A stretch of 64,000 nt of DNA from Hyaloperonospora brassicae (Eukaryota > Oomycota > Peronosporomycetes > Peronosporales > Peronosporaceae), in contig CANTFL010001477.1 of assembly GCA_947650285.1 (NCBI GenBank), positions 67,001 through 131,000 of the forward strand, given 5' to 3'. Within the stretch, counting starts at the first letter, position 1. Each line of letters opens with the position of its first letter. The notes below the pieces were generated by a model, which saw only the letters and a list, made by a program, of their open reading frames with translations, searched no databases and was not told where the DNA came from. The position numbers and the translations under genes are program-made. Positions 55,380 to 64,000 of this stretch are shown piece after piece.

Positions 55380-56723
55380 TTAGTGCAACAAGCCACACTT
55401 GCATGCGCCGCTCGGGTTGCCACAGCGGTCGCACTTGGTAGAGCTGACATGCACGCCGGCGTCGTCGCCGGACGAACGTTCCGCCTTGGAATGCCCACTC
55501 GCCGATGCTTTCGTTGTCGCGTGCTCAGCAGACTGCCCACTTGTCTTCGTCTTCTCATCTCCCGCCTCTGTGCCGCTGCAAACAGCACAGTCACAGCCTT
55601 GGCAGCAACAGCTTCCCGGCGGACATCCGCATCTGCGACACGCATCGCGTCTGATGCAGCACGAACGGCATTTGCAGTCCTTGCACGTGCACTTGTCCGC
55701 CGACGACTTGCAGCTCGTGCAGGCCCCACCATGATCGCAGCACTCCTTGCACACGCATTCCGTACAGGAACACTTTTGCTCCGACATACCGCAAGACGTG
55801 CACTTTTCCTTCTTCTCAGGCTCATGCTTCTGACCCTTGTGTTTGTGCTCGTCGTTGTCTCCGCTGCTGCGGCCCTCACTTCGAAAGCAGCTGCAGTGCT
55901 CCATCTCTTTCGCAGAAGTACAGCGATTCAAATGTGCCATTTGCAACGCCGACTGTGCCCACGAAACGCCAAAGTTGCATCTCTCGTTGTCATCAATGCC
56001 ATAACACGATCGCTTTTCCGCGAAAGAGTGGGCTTGCGACGCGTTGTCACAGCAGAGCACACCGAAAATGACGGGTACACCTGACGTGACGTTCAGCTCC
56101 ATTATTCCATGTGCCACAGCTTGTCTCATGGTCTCGCACGTACGCGTGGTATCCTCGACGAAACAACCAATGCAGACGACAGCGTCGGGGCGGTGGCCCG
56201 TGTTCTTGGACGCAATCAGACGAGCAGCCGTGAACGGCAATTCGAAAGCGCCCGCCACCTCAACGACCTGCAAGTTGTCCTCCGTTACGCCCTTGTCCAA
56301 TAGCTCTTTCGAGCACGCATCCACGAGCGAGTGAACCACCTTCTCGTACCAGTGGCTCGCGACGATAGTGACTCGAAAAGGTTTGCCGTCAAATCTGCTT
56401 GTCTGAGTGGCACCGGATCGCTCAATAAGCACCGGGCAAGCTGCCACTCTGTTCTTGCCTTCGTGGCTGCTGCCTCCTTTCCGGTGCTCATGACGGCCGC
56501 CTTCTCCGTAATGCTGTTCATGACTGCTCCCTCCTCCATGGTGCTCATGACGGCTGCCGTGGTGCTCTTGACTGCCACCTTCTCCGTAGTGCTCCACGGA
56601 TTGACCTCCACGATCATCGTCAGAATGCTCCTTCGACGTCAACTTCATCTTCTCCGCTAGCTTCTCAATGCCGGAAACCATCTTTTTCGTTAATAAGCTC
56701 CGTAAAACATTCCTCGAGCTCAT
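55380..56723 (-). CDS. lumazine synthase-fold protein fused to metallothionein-like modules
   Basis: This is a single exon of 447 aa from ATG 56723 (MSSRNVLRSLL); a start at 56828 is possible. Residues 40-90 are a Gly/His/Glu-rich repeat segment (HEHHGGG, EQHYGEGG, HEHRKGG). Residues 115-266 follow 6,7-dimethyl-8-ribityllumazine synthase: VTIVASHWYEKVV, VVEVAGAFELPFTA, DAVVCIGCFVED, VAHGIMELNVTSGVPVIFGVL and WAQSALQMAHL. The catalytic His (the TPHF position of bacterial enzymes) is Thr195, and the preceding Arg-Gly is Glu-Asp, so activity is doubtful. Residues 308-328, 335-355 and 362-382 are three copies of C-x2-C-x6-C-x-C-x2-C-x-C-x2-C, spaced exactly 27 residues apart. The module start is repeated at 431-443 at the C-terminus. 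Known lumazine synthases (about 150-200 aa) lack such tails. The next gene on the strand carries the same module. Confidence 0.85.
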   Translation of the reverse strand: MSSRNVLRSLLTKKMVSGIEKLAEKMKLTSKEHSDDDRGGQSVEHYGEGGSQEHHGSRHEHHGGGSSHEQHYGEGGRHEHRKGGSSHEGKNRVAACPVLIERSGATQTSRFDGKPFRVTIVASHWYEKVVHSLVDACSKELLDKGVTEDNLQVVEVAGAFELPFTAARLIASKNTGHRPDAVVCIGCFVEDTTRTCETMRQAVAHGIMELNVTSGVPVIFGVLCCDNASQAHSFAEKRSCYGIDDNERCNFGVSWAQSALQMAHLNRCTSAKEMEHCSCFRSEGRSSGDNDEHKHKGQKHEPEKKEKCTSCGMSEQKCSCTECVCKECCDHGGACTSCKSSADKCTCKDCKCRSCCIRRDACRRCGCPPGSCCCQGCDCAVCSGTEAGDEKTKTSGQSAEHATTKASASGHSKAERSSGDDAGVHVSSTKCDRCGNPSGACKCGLLH

Positions 56724-57199
56724 GTTTGCTGCGACGTGGCACTCGCCATAACACTTCAACCGTTGCTGAGAAAAGAGCGAGAACAACAGCAAATCCAGCA
56801 TACGCGCAACACACAAACCACGAATCATCCAGTTTCATCTGCTTCCTTCAATCCTGCAACAGGGCAGTTAAGATATGCACCAAATGTTGTTGAGCTGTTT
56901 ACACAAACGGCGATGTTTGTCGACGGCGTGTCATCTACGTTCCTCTCGTGCACCAGCTTTATCTTTCTCCTTGTTACCCTGCACACAATACCGTTAGTTG
57001 CAGTAAGCTGCACGTGTCTCGATGCTGCGAAGAGGAGCACATGGTAGACTTTCCGCTACAACCGCCGACGTTTGACACAGAACGCAGTTAACGTATGAGC
57101 TTCTCGTCGCGTCGCGTTATCCTTTCGCCACATCCATTCAATGCAACCCGCAAAAATTCCTTCCTATCATTCTCAAAAGCCCAGCGTCTCAGCTGTCAG
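56724..57199. other. intergenic, 0.48 kb
   Basis: This is the promoter side of the fusion gene and the 3' flank of VPS25. No gene is seen. Confidence 0.5.
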
Positions 57200-57707
57200 C
57201 TATTCCGTGGCAAGAAACTTGACGCCGTCTTCTTCACACGTTTCACCAGCAATCACCGCCGCCTAACGTCATCACCAAAACAAACACCCACAGTAGCACA
57301 TCACATTGTGCGGCATGAGCGAACACACCTACATCAACGACAAGACAATGATGACCGTGTTGAAAAGCACACTGTAGCAACCCACCTTTCCCTCCCCTTC
57401 CAACACTTTCAGCGCCTCACGAAGCAGCCACGGCTCCATTCCATGGATATCTGCAGGCCAACAAGAACACGACAACAAGCAGATCGGTCACACCCACGAC
57501 AAGTCCCCTCTTTTCGCTTTCGCTCTGTCCCCGTATGTCCATCTACGTACTCGTGCCCAAAGTCTCGTCTCCTGCATACAGTTCGTACACCGTAAACACA
57601 TTGCCGAGCATCTCGTGCGCCTTGGGCCTGGTGCAGCCATTGGGCATTATGACCAGTATGGGCCCCAAAACCAAAGTGAGTCTGCTGTTCGCCCCATGAG
57701 TCCATCA

Positions 57708-57758
<51 letters not shown>

Positions 57759-58105
57759 GACACGAAACGCCTTACAAAGTCGTACACCTCAGCCGCCCAC
57801 TCGGCTGGTTTCTTCCACATGAGTCGGCACCGCGCCTTTGTCTCGTCTTCCCATTGGCCATGACCGCAGCGAATCAGATGCTCCACGACAGCCGCTCGGC
57901 CCTCCGGCGCCATATTGCGCGAGATTTTCACGTTCTCAAAGAGCGTCGAGCTGAAGGGCTGGAAGATGGGTACATCGTGCGCGCGGTGGTACTCGAGCAC
58001 GAGCTGCTGCCACAGCACGAGTTGCTTCTCCCGCGTCGCACGCACGGGTTGGAGCGTGAAGAAGGGCGGGAAGTCGTAGTACTCGGGGTACGCGAACTTG
58101 TCCAT
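57200..58105 (-). CDS. VPS25: ESCRT-II subunit VPS25
   Basis: VPS25 is part of ESCRT-II, which sorts ubiquitinated cargo into multivesicular bodies and recruits ESCRT-III. The model is complement(join(57200..57262,57386..57450,57551..57620,57776..58105)), 175 aa, close to the 176 of the human protein. Exon 1 has the PPF motif (YDFPPFFTLQPVRATREKQL) and MWKKPAEWAAEVYDF. Exon 2 gives MLGNVFTVYELYAGDE, exon 3 gives HGMEPWLLREALKVLEGEGK, and exon 4 ends AAVIAGETCEEDGVKFLATE. Both winged-helix domains are complete. The acceptor of intron 1 (AAG at 57621-57623) is the least certain boundary. Intron 1 contains a long CA/GT microsatellite. Confidence 0.92.
57706..57756. repeat. (CA)n microsatellite in VPS25 intron 1
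   Basis: Over 20 CA dinucleotides lie inside the first VPS25 intron, with the GT run on the coding strand about 20 bp past the donor. Confidence 0.95.
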
Positions 58106-59434
58106 CGCGCGTCAAACTGGATTCGAACATGGCTACACTGGGTGTGTGTGCTTTGGATCGACGACGATACGGGGCCACCTGTGTTGGGGAGAGGGGGCTC
58201 GTTTACTAGGTTTGGGTATGGTGGCGGGTAGCGCTGTTTGATTTGCACACCACTGAGTGTATCGACACGATTGTTTTTGCGCACTTGTTTTTACTGAGTT
58301 GTTTTGATTCCATTGGGCTCGACACACTCCCTTTGATACCTAATGAAGACGTAATGATGATGAAGACGAGACGCCGCCGTTTGGCGTATTTGCAGGCTGA
58401 GCATACGAATCAGCGACGATGATTGGTGTGTGTCTGTCGTTCATGAAATACGTCTCGTGAGTCGTAGCTACAGACGACAGAGCAAATTATCTCTATTTTG
58501 TCATGATATGGCATACACGCGTAGACGTCACATGTCGCGTATGACTTACAACGAGTACAGACTGTCCAGCAACATATGTCTTGCCGATGTAGAATCTTGG
58601 ACTACAAAGTGCGGTGACTGCTACACTTCGTAGTCGCTGAGCCGTCCCGCATTTGCAGACGTGGCAGTCTCTGCCTGTCAAAATGACAAGAATGTTGTTG
58701 AGGCGCAACGCTCTATCGACCGCAGAGCAGCATATCATTCCTGCGACATGATCCGCACTAGACGTCTTAATCATACGGTGATCCCACCACGCAACTGGTC
58801 AATCAACCAAGAACCATCAGCGTCGCCCTCGTTTGGAAAACGACTTCATCATTTTACGTGGTGTCATAATTCTTCCGGAAGCCCTCTACAGCTGAATCAC
58901 TTACGAAAACAGCACCAGTAACTTTGGAATCAAAGCATCAACCCTATCAGTTAGGTTTTTCTTACGACCAACATGTTATTGATCGTGCGTAACTTCACGC
59001 ACGAAAATATGATTTCCTACTGCGCCGAGGGGACCAAGCAGCCGTGGTGGCGTAGGAGATACGCATTGTGGGGCTGGAATGTCGCACTGGAGCAACTTGC
59101 GGGACCTGAAACAATTCAAATGTCATTTTTCGTTCTCGCCAATGCGCATCGACGAGTGACCACTGAAGCTCCAATTGCATTGAGCTGTTCTGCTTTGCTA
59201 CAACGGTCACTTATCGTGTCAGTCGCTGCCGTCTCAATCACTGATGCACAGAGCACCTACGTAACAACACTGATAACGAAATGTTTTTTGTCATGTATCG
59301 AACGGTCAACGCTTAGCGATTGCATCTACCCCAAACTATGACGCGCGACTTCATTAACTAAGCCGAGGATCTATTGTAGAAGTCGAGATGTGCTGTCGAC
59401 GACACGCCGTCTCACCTCGAATACGACGCATCAC
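58106..59434. other. intergenic, 1.3 kb, start of gene-poor right flank
   Basis: It includes the VPS25 promoter. A plus-strand ATG frame of 122 codons (58973-59341) is unrecognised and lacks coding character. No other feature is supported. Confidence 0.5.
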
Positions 59435-60340
59435 TCAGGTAGCAACGGCTGTTTCGGTCACCGTACCGGGTCGTTCAATTCCCCACACCTCTTTCACCAT
59501 GTTGACGAGGACCGGGTCTTCTTGCTTTAGAGCTTCGTCGACGAACTTGCGAATTTGATCCTCAGATGCTCCCTCCAGCTTCTCTTTTATTTGTTCGACG
59601 GTGTACTTGTTGCTTCCAGCTTTCCTGTATTCCGAAATGTGTCTCAGCCACTGATAGACAACAGCTGGATGATCGACGAGATCCTCCACTTTGATTCCAA
59701 GGGCCAGGAAAACATCGTCTGGCACCACGACCATGGACCCCAGCCAGTGATCGAGCATGAGCTTGGAGGTTGCTGGCGAGCAATCCTTGAGCAGAGCTCG
59801 GTAAAACACGACCGAGAGTTGCTTCATTGCCGCATTCTCATCTTGAAATCGTAGACGGTCCGCAACCCCTAGCAAGTTTTCGTCGTGCACTAGACGTTTC
59901 TTTAAAAGCTTGAACAGTTCAAGGTCAGTCAATTCTTTCCCCTTCTTCTTGTTTTTTGATCGATAGCGGACAGCATGTTCAAGCCATTGCAGGCCGTCTA
60001 CCCCATTCGAAAAACCGCTGGCTGTAGGGCTAAAGCCAAACTTCGACAGCGTACGACTTGGATGCACGTTCAGTCTCTCCAAAAGGTTCAAATGCCAATA
60101 ATGAAGCCTCTCCGCAAACTCAGCAAAAACCATATAAAAAAACAGTAGAAATCTCTCTTCGCTTTCTTGGCCTTCACGATCGACCACCGAGACGGACGTG
60201 GCATTGTCCTGGAAAGGTACGGTGGTGACGCTGAGCGGGAGAGTGTTGACCTAGAGACCGCTGGCGTTCGTTGATGCTGCACTTTTTCCCAAACTAAGAA
60301 TTGCACAAGCAATCGGGAGCAAATGGTGGGGCACGTACAT
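59435..60340 (-). pseudogene. EER/WY-type secreted effector gene with in-frame stop
   Basis: The minus-strand frame from ATG 60340 begins with a hydrophobic signal-peptide-like segment of about 22 residues. It is interrupted by a TAG at 60251-60253 and then runs open to 59435 (about 250 codons). Just after the break it holds an ESEER motif, as in RXLR-EER host-targeting leaders, although no RXLR is visible. The remainder resembles WY/LWY effector repeats (VFYRALL, DHWLGSM, VFLALGIKVEDLVDHP followed by YQWLRHISEY). An initiator-like CTCATT lies at 60371-60379, about 35 bp upstream of the ATG. I infer an effector gene silenced by one stop codon; sequencing error, allelic variation or a short intron around the stop are alternatives. 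Its target is unknown. Confidence 0.62.
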
Positions 60341-61948
60341 ACTGGCTCGTGAGGAGGTCTGGACGAGTTTCACAATGAGACACAAACAAATACTGCAATT
60401 TTTCTCGCGTCATACTGTCCACTGATTCGATCTCTCACCCATTTTTGGCAATGATCCGCGGCCAAACAAACCTTCGTTGGGTGATGTGACTTGCGCGTTC
60501 ATAAACCAGTATGTGAACCCACGATCAGTCTTCTCTGACGCCGCATCTATAGTGCATCAAGCCAAAGAGAGCGGAGAACAAGGCTGATGCCGTGGTCGGA
60601 ATGTTCGGGGAAGTGTAGTAAACGACTCGGTCAACACGGAGGCAGCCAGTAAGGATTGGAAGCGCATTGACATACCTTTTTATCACCGCTTCGGTGCAAG
60701 CGCAGACAGAATGTACCGGCTATTCAAGTGTACCAGAGTCACTTTCTGTTCATAGACACGGCAAAGGAAGGCAGGCGCCATGCATGTGGGACGCGTTAAT
60801 CACCTCTAACTGAAAGACCATCTGTCTCCAACTCTATCTCCAACTACACAAATATAAATAATCAGTTGCTTTTGGGTCGTAATATGTGTACGTCTTGACA
60901 GATGGCAAAATGACAGCGGTGCATTGCACGAAATTCTACACTAAGAGAAGCTCAAAGAACACAATCAAACTTATGAGGAAACCACGACCTTGCCCGGGTC
61001 CCCGCCGATTCATTAGGAGGCGAACTAGCCCCCGAAAGCCGAGCATTGCATCCAATGTGTAACCTCCCACGCAAGTGCATTCCTATGGATGTACGCGGAC
61101 CAACGGAGCAAAACCATCGGGACACGGTAGGACCGTGATCCGCCTACGGCGCTCTAAATTTCGCTCTAACATGTAGCTAATCAATTCTTCTGCAACTTCA
61201 GGGCGATATGTTAGAGTTGACGAGCTCTACCGCGACTGAGTACACCTGCTGGCAGAACAAGATTAAATCGAATTGGTTTTGCACACAACTGCGTCACCAG
61301 TTTTCGTTGATGTTCAGGGGTCTGACATGGTTGGTCTATCTACATGACCTGCGAGACCATCCTTGGATTGCGCTAGACGACAGAAGATTGCGCCAGACGA
61401 ACGAAGATTGTGTCAGCCTTTTTATATGATTACACCAGACTATCCTACCAAGTTTGACACTCCTCCTCAATATATTCATTCTCCATTTCACTACATTAGA
61501 CTCGAGCCCCGCTGTAAGCCACGGGCCGGGTTTGTCAGGTCAGTGGACAACGCCAGGATCTAGAAGGCGATCACAGGACAAGAATTTAAAGATAACGGTC
61601 GACTATTTCGCTCAGCATGACAGTCTTGTGATTCTTTACCGACGCGCATGTCTACAAACGATGAAAATATGCACCTACACACTGCTTTTGGGCTTATCTG
61701 TATCATGTTTAGCAGGATGACTGGGAAACAAGTGAGGATACGCCGTCGCGCTCAAGCTGCTGATGAGTGCACGTCATAAAGAGTGCTAGGTTGCAAAGGT
61801 AAAGTGGTGTACCTGCTATTTGGATATTTATATGAGCAAGCGCCCTGGGGTCAATGATATGCAGTGGACTGGTGAAAATGTGTGCAAGCAGGAGATGCTA
61901 AGGTAACAAAGCCACAGTTTTAACCGCAGCTGTCCACCAATGTCTAAC
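60341..61948. other. gene-poor region, 1.6 kb
   Basis: There are no intact genes. A tiny frame at 61661-61720 (19 codons, MKICTYTLLLGLSVSCLAG) looks like an isolated signal peptide followed by TGA, perhaps the stump of another secreted-protein gene. The rest is unrecognised. Confidence 0.45.
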
Positions 61949-62429
61949 TGTAACGGGGTGAGCCCGTTTCATAAAAATTGATATCTTTGTATCAGTTTTT
62001 GAACATTATCTATTTCGATAATGTTTTAATTGACATTACCCGTAAGGAGTAAGGTTGAAGGAACATTACCCCCGACCGAGGGTAATATTTTTTTGATGGG
62101 TTGCTGCACCTGATGATTGATGTACCGTGAACATCAACCAATTTAACCACCAATCGCTGCTAGACGCGCGCAATGGGTGGTGAGTAGACGTCATCATTGG
62201 TTTAGTTATATTAATACAATTTAGTCAGGACAAACAGAAAACAAGAGTTATAGGACTTAATTATATTGGATAAAAAGTTTTATTTTTACCACGACTAGAT
62301 GCTTCACCTTAGTCGATTATCTTCCTCTACACGGTGTTATACATGGCAGGGCACTGACCTTCACTGTTGTCAGTGAAAGTTAACTCCGTACTGGTAAGAC
62401 CAGTACGTAGTCGCCGGTGCCCCGTTACA
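61949..62429 (+). mobile_element. LTR retrotransposon long terminal repeat, copy 1
   Basis: The 481-bp segment begins TGTAACGGGG and ends CCCCGTTACA, a perfect 10-bp terminal inverted pair with TG...CA ends. It shares long blocks with copy 2 (63445-63879), including the CTAGACGCGCGCAATGGGTG region and two hairpins near its 3' end. No clear target-site duplication flanks it, and no retroviral-type coding sequence adjoins it, so it is a solo or truncated LTR. Confidence 0.8.
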
Positions 62430-63444
62430 CTGGGCCAGTAGAACTGTGAAGCCCAGGCGCTACCCTGATCACCGTTGCCACCCCACTTGTTGACCCCGAA
62501 CGATCCTGGCTGGTTTACAAGTGGAAGTTGGTCAGATATAGACTTTCATAGTTCTTTTTCTACAAAACAAGACGATTCAATGAGCGCACGGTGGGAGGTG
62601 GTAGCTATTTAGTATGTTGACACTGGTCACAAAAGGGCCAAATATGTAAATTTAACCCACTTGCTGCCTCACTTGCTGCCTCACTTGCTCCCTCACTTGC
62701 TGCCTCACTTGCTGCCAATGTCTATTTCACTGGATGCCGTCTGGCCTGGGAGAGGCTAAATACACCTAGCATTATTGCTAAATACTCCGTCGCCTATCCA
62801 TTAGACCTAATGTTCATATGGCAACCGTTGTAGTACATTCAGGCACCTCACTTCGAATATTGCAGGATAAGCTGATCGGAAATGCACCCTAAACGGAGCC
62901 AGGTCACGCTGGTTCAAATAAATTATAGAATAAGGTAATCAAAAATGCACCCGCGGCTTAACGCTGCAACCGTATATAAAATATGATGGTCCTTCATGTG
63001 CTGCAGCAAAGCTTCCGTGTGTAATTTTCCACCAAGTTCCTTTCTCTTTGCCTTCTAAAAGATATTGTGGACATTCTTGGCATTTAAAAAACATCGGCCT
63101 CCTCAAACTGGTTTACAATAACCTATAAGAATCACATACAGACAAAAAACAGATAATGGCCTGCTGTATATGACTTGAACACGCACACATACCCGTGGAG
63201 CAGCTCCATACTGATGCATCTATACTACCTGATAATTAATATCGTCAATTATCGTGTCGCACGTCGCGCCGCCGGTGGCGCTGAGGGCATGGTCTTCCTG
63301 ATACAACGATAGTGGCCGGTGTATCAGTTGTCCATTAAAAACGTTGACCAGGCAATTTCTTCGGAGGCGTGCTTAACATACATGATCACGAGCTCGCATA
63401 AACAGTTGGCATTTTCTGTTCCACGATCTCGCATTGACGTGTGC
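62430..63444. other. inter-LTR region without coding sequence
   Basis: This 1.0 kb between two same-orientation LTRs has no open frame of note and no gag/pol motif. A 12-bp tandem repeat is listed separately. It is too short to be an intact element's interior. Confidence 0.6.
62658..62716. repeat. 12-bp tandem repeat, about 5 copies
   Basis: The unit CACTTGCTGCCT is repeated five times; one copy has CTCCCT and the last is truncated. Confidence 0.9.
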
Positions 63445-63879
63445 TGTAACGGGGTAGCCCGTTACATGAAATTGTCACTAAGGATAAAATGACGATAAAG
63501 AATATAACGTCGAATATTCTTTTAACAATATCACAGACATGGTGATATTGTTGAGATGACCGAAGGGTCTACTCATTGGTTGATATCGTGATGATATCAA
63601 CCCACCAATCGCCGCTAGACGCGCGCAATGGGTGGTGAGTAGACGTCATCATACATTTAGTTATATTGGTATAATTAAGTCAGGACAACAGAAGATTCAA
63701 GGAGTTATAGGACTTATATCAATACAGTTTTACTTTTACTGGAGACCAGTCTGACTACTTAGTCTCCTTTCCTTCCTCTGTGTTTCTTTAACACCTAGCA
63801 GGGCACTGTCAACCACTGTTGTCAGTGGAAGTGTACTCCGTACTGGTCAACCAGTACGAGTCAATAGTGCCCCTTTACA
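63445..63879 (+). mobile_element. solo LTR, copy 2, with 5-bp target-site duplication
   Basis: The 435-bp segment begins TGTAACGGGG and ends CCCCTTTACA, is related to copy 1, and is flanked on both sides by TGTGC (63440-63444 and 63880-63884). The duplication shows an independent insertion reduced to a solo LTR by recombination. It carries the same two hairpins as copy 1 at 63813-63828 and 63839-63858. Confidence 0.88.
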
Positions 63880-64000
63880 TGTGCCGACTGTGGGATCTCC
63901 TATGATGTTTGTTCTGTCATTTTGTGAGAAAACTGCGCTTGGGACCAATCGAACAGCCGCGGGAAACACTAATAGCAAAGCCTTAGCGTACGGCGTCCTG

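Noticed and set aside
62880..62930. GGTTCAAAT resembling a tRNA B box
   Set aside because: No A box at the right distance and no cloverleaf can be folded.
61949..63879. A single complete LTR retrotransposon
   Set aside because: Only 1 kb without coding sequence separates the LTRs, their lengths differ, and copy 2 has its own target-site duplication, so they are separate insertions.

Overview
The window reads as nuclear DNA of an oomycete, most likely a plant-pathogenic Phytophthora or downy mildew relative. Genes are compact, with none or a few short introns (about 70-160 bp, GT/AG). Coding DNA is GC-rich at third positions. One protein family present (an EER/WY-type secreted effector) is an oomycete hallmark. 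The species cannot be fixed from the sequence alone.

Layout. Positions 1-10945 are gene-sparse and hold no gene I can support, only low-complexity tracts and possible decayed elements. A gene-dense block of about 47 kb follows (10946-58105): MTHFR (+), threonyl-tRNA synthetase (+), a plant-type LpxK (+), splicing factor CWC22 (-), a COMM-domain protein (+), an unrecognised mitochondrial-type membrane protein (-), a two-module ATP-grasp ligase (-), a mitochondrial carrier (-), an Ariadne RBR ubiquitin ligase (+), a kinase-PH-SAM protein (-), mitoribosomal protein mS29/DAP3 (+), a BRG1-like SWI/SNF ATPase with bromodomain (+), a PP2A-class phosphatase (-), a SulP anion transporter with STAS domain (+), a bZIP factor (+), a SOD1-like protein (+), a coiled-coil protein (-), a metallothionein-like protein (-), a lumazine synthase fused to metallothionein-like modules (-), and ESCRT-II subunit VPS25 (-). 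The right flank (58106-64000) is again gene-poor: a broken secreted-effector gene and two related LTRs, one of which is a solo LTR with a perfect 5-bp target duplication.

Most genes are unlinked housekeeping functions (one-carbon metabolism, translation, splicing, chromatin, endosomal sorting, signalling), so no operon logic applies. The unusual part is 51.7-56.7 kb. Within 5 kb lie a SOD-fold protein that has lost most Cu/Zn ligands and both disulfide cysteines, a small protein with two copies of a 21-residue cysteine module, and a lumazine-synthase-fold protein whose catalytic His is missing and which carries a His-rich N-terminal segment plus three full and one truncated copy of the same module. 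The shared module ties the two adjacent genes together and is the best candidate here for an undescribed metal-handling or redox system.

Intron boundaries were placed by eye from GT/AG sites, reading frame and protein family expectation. No alignment or database search was run.
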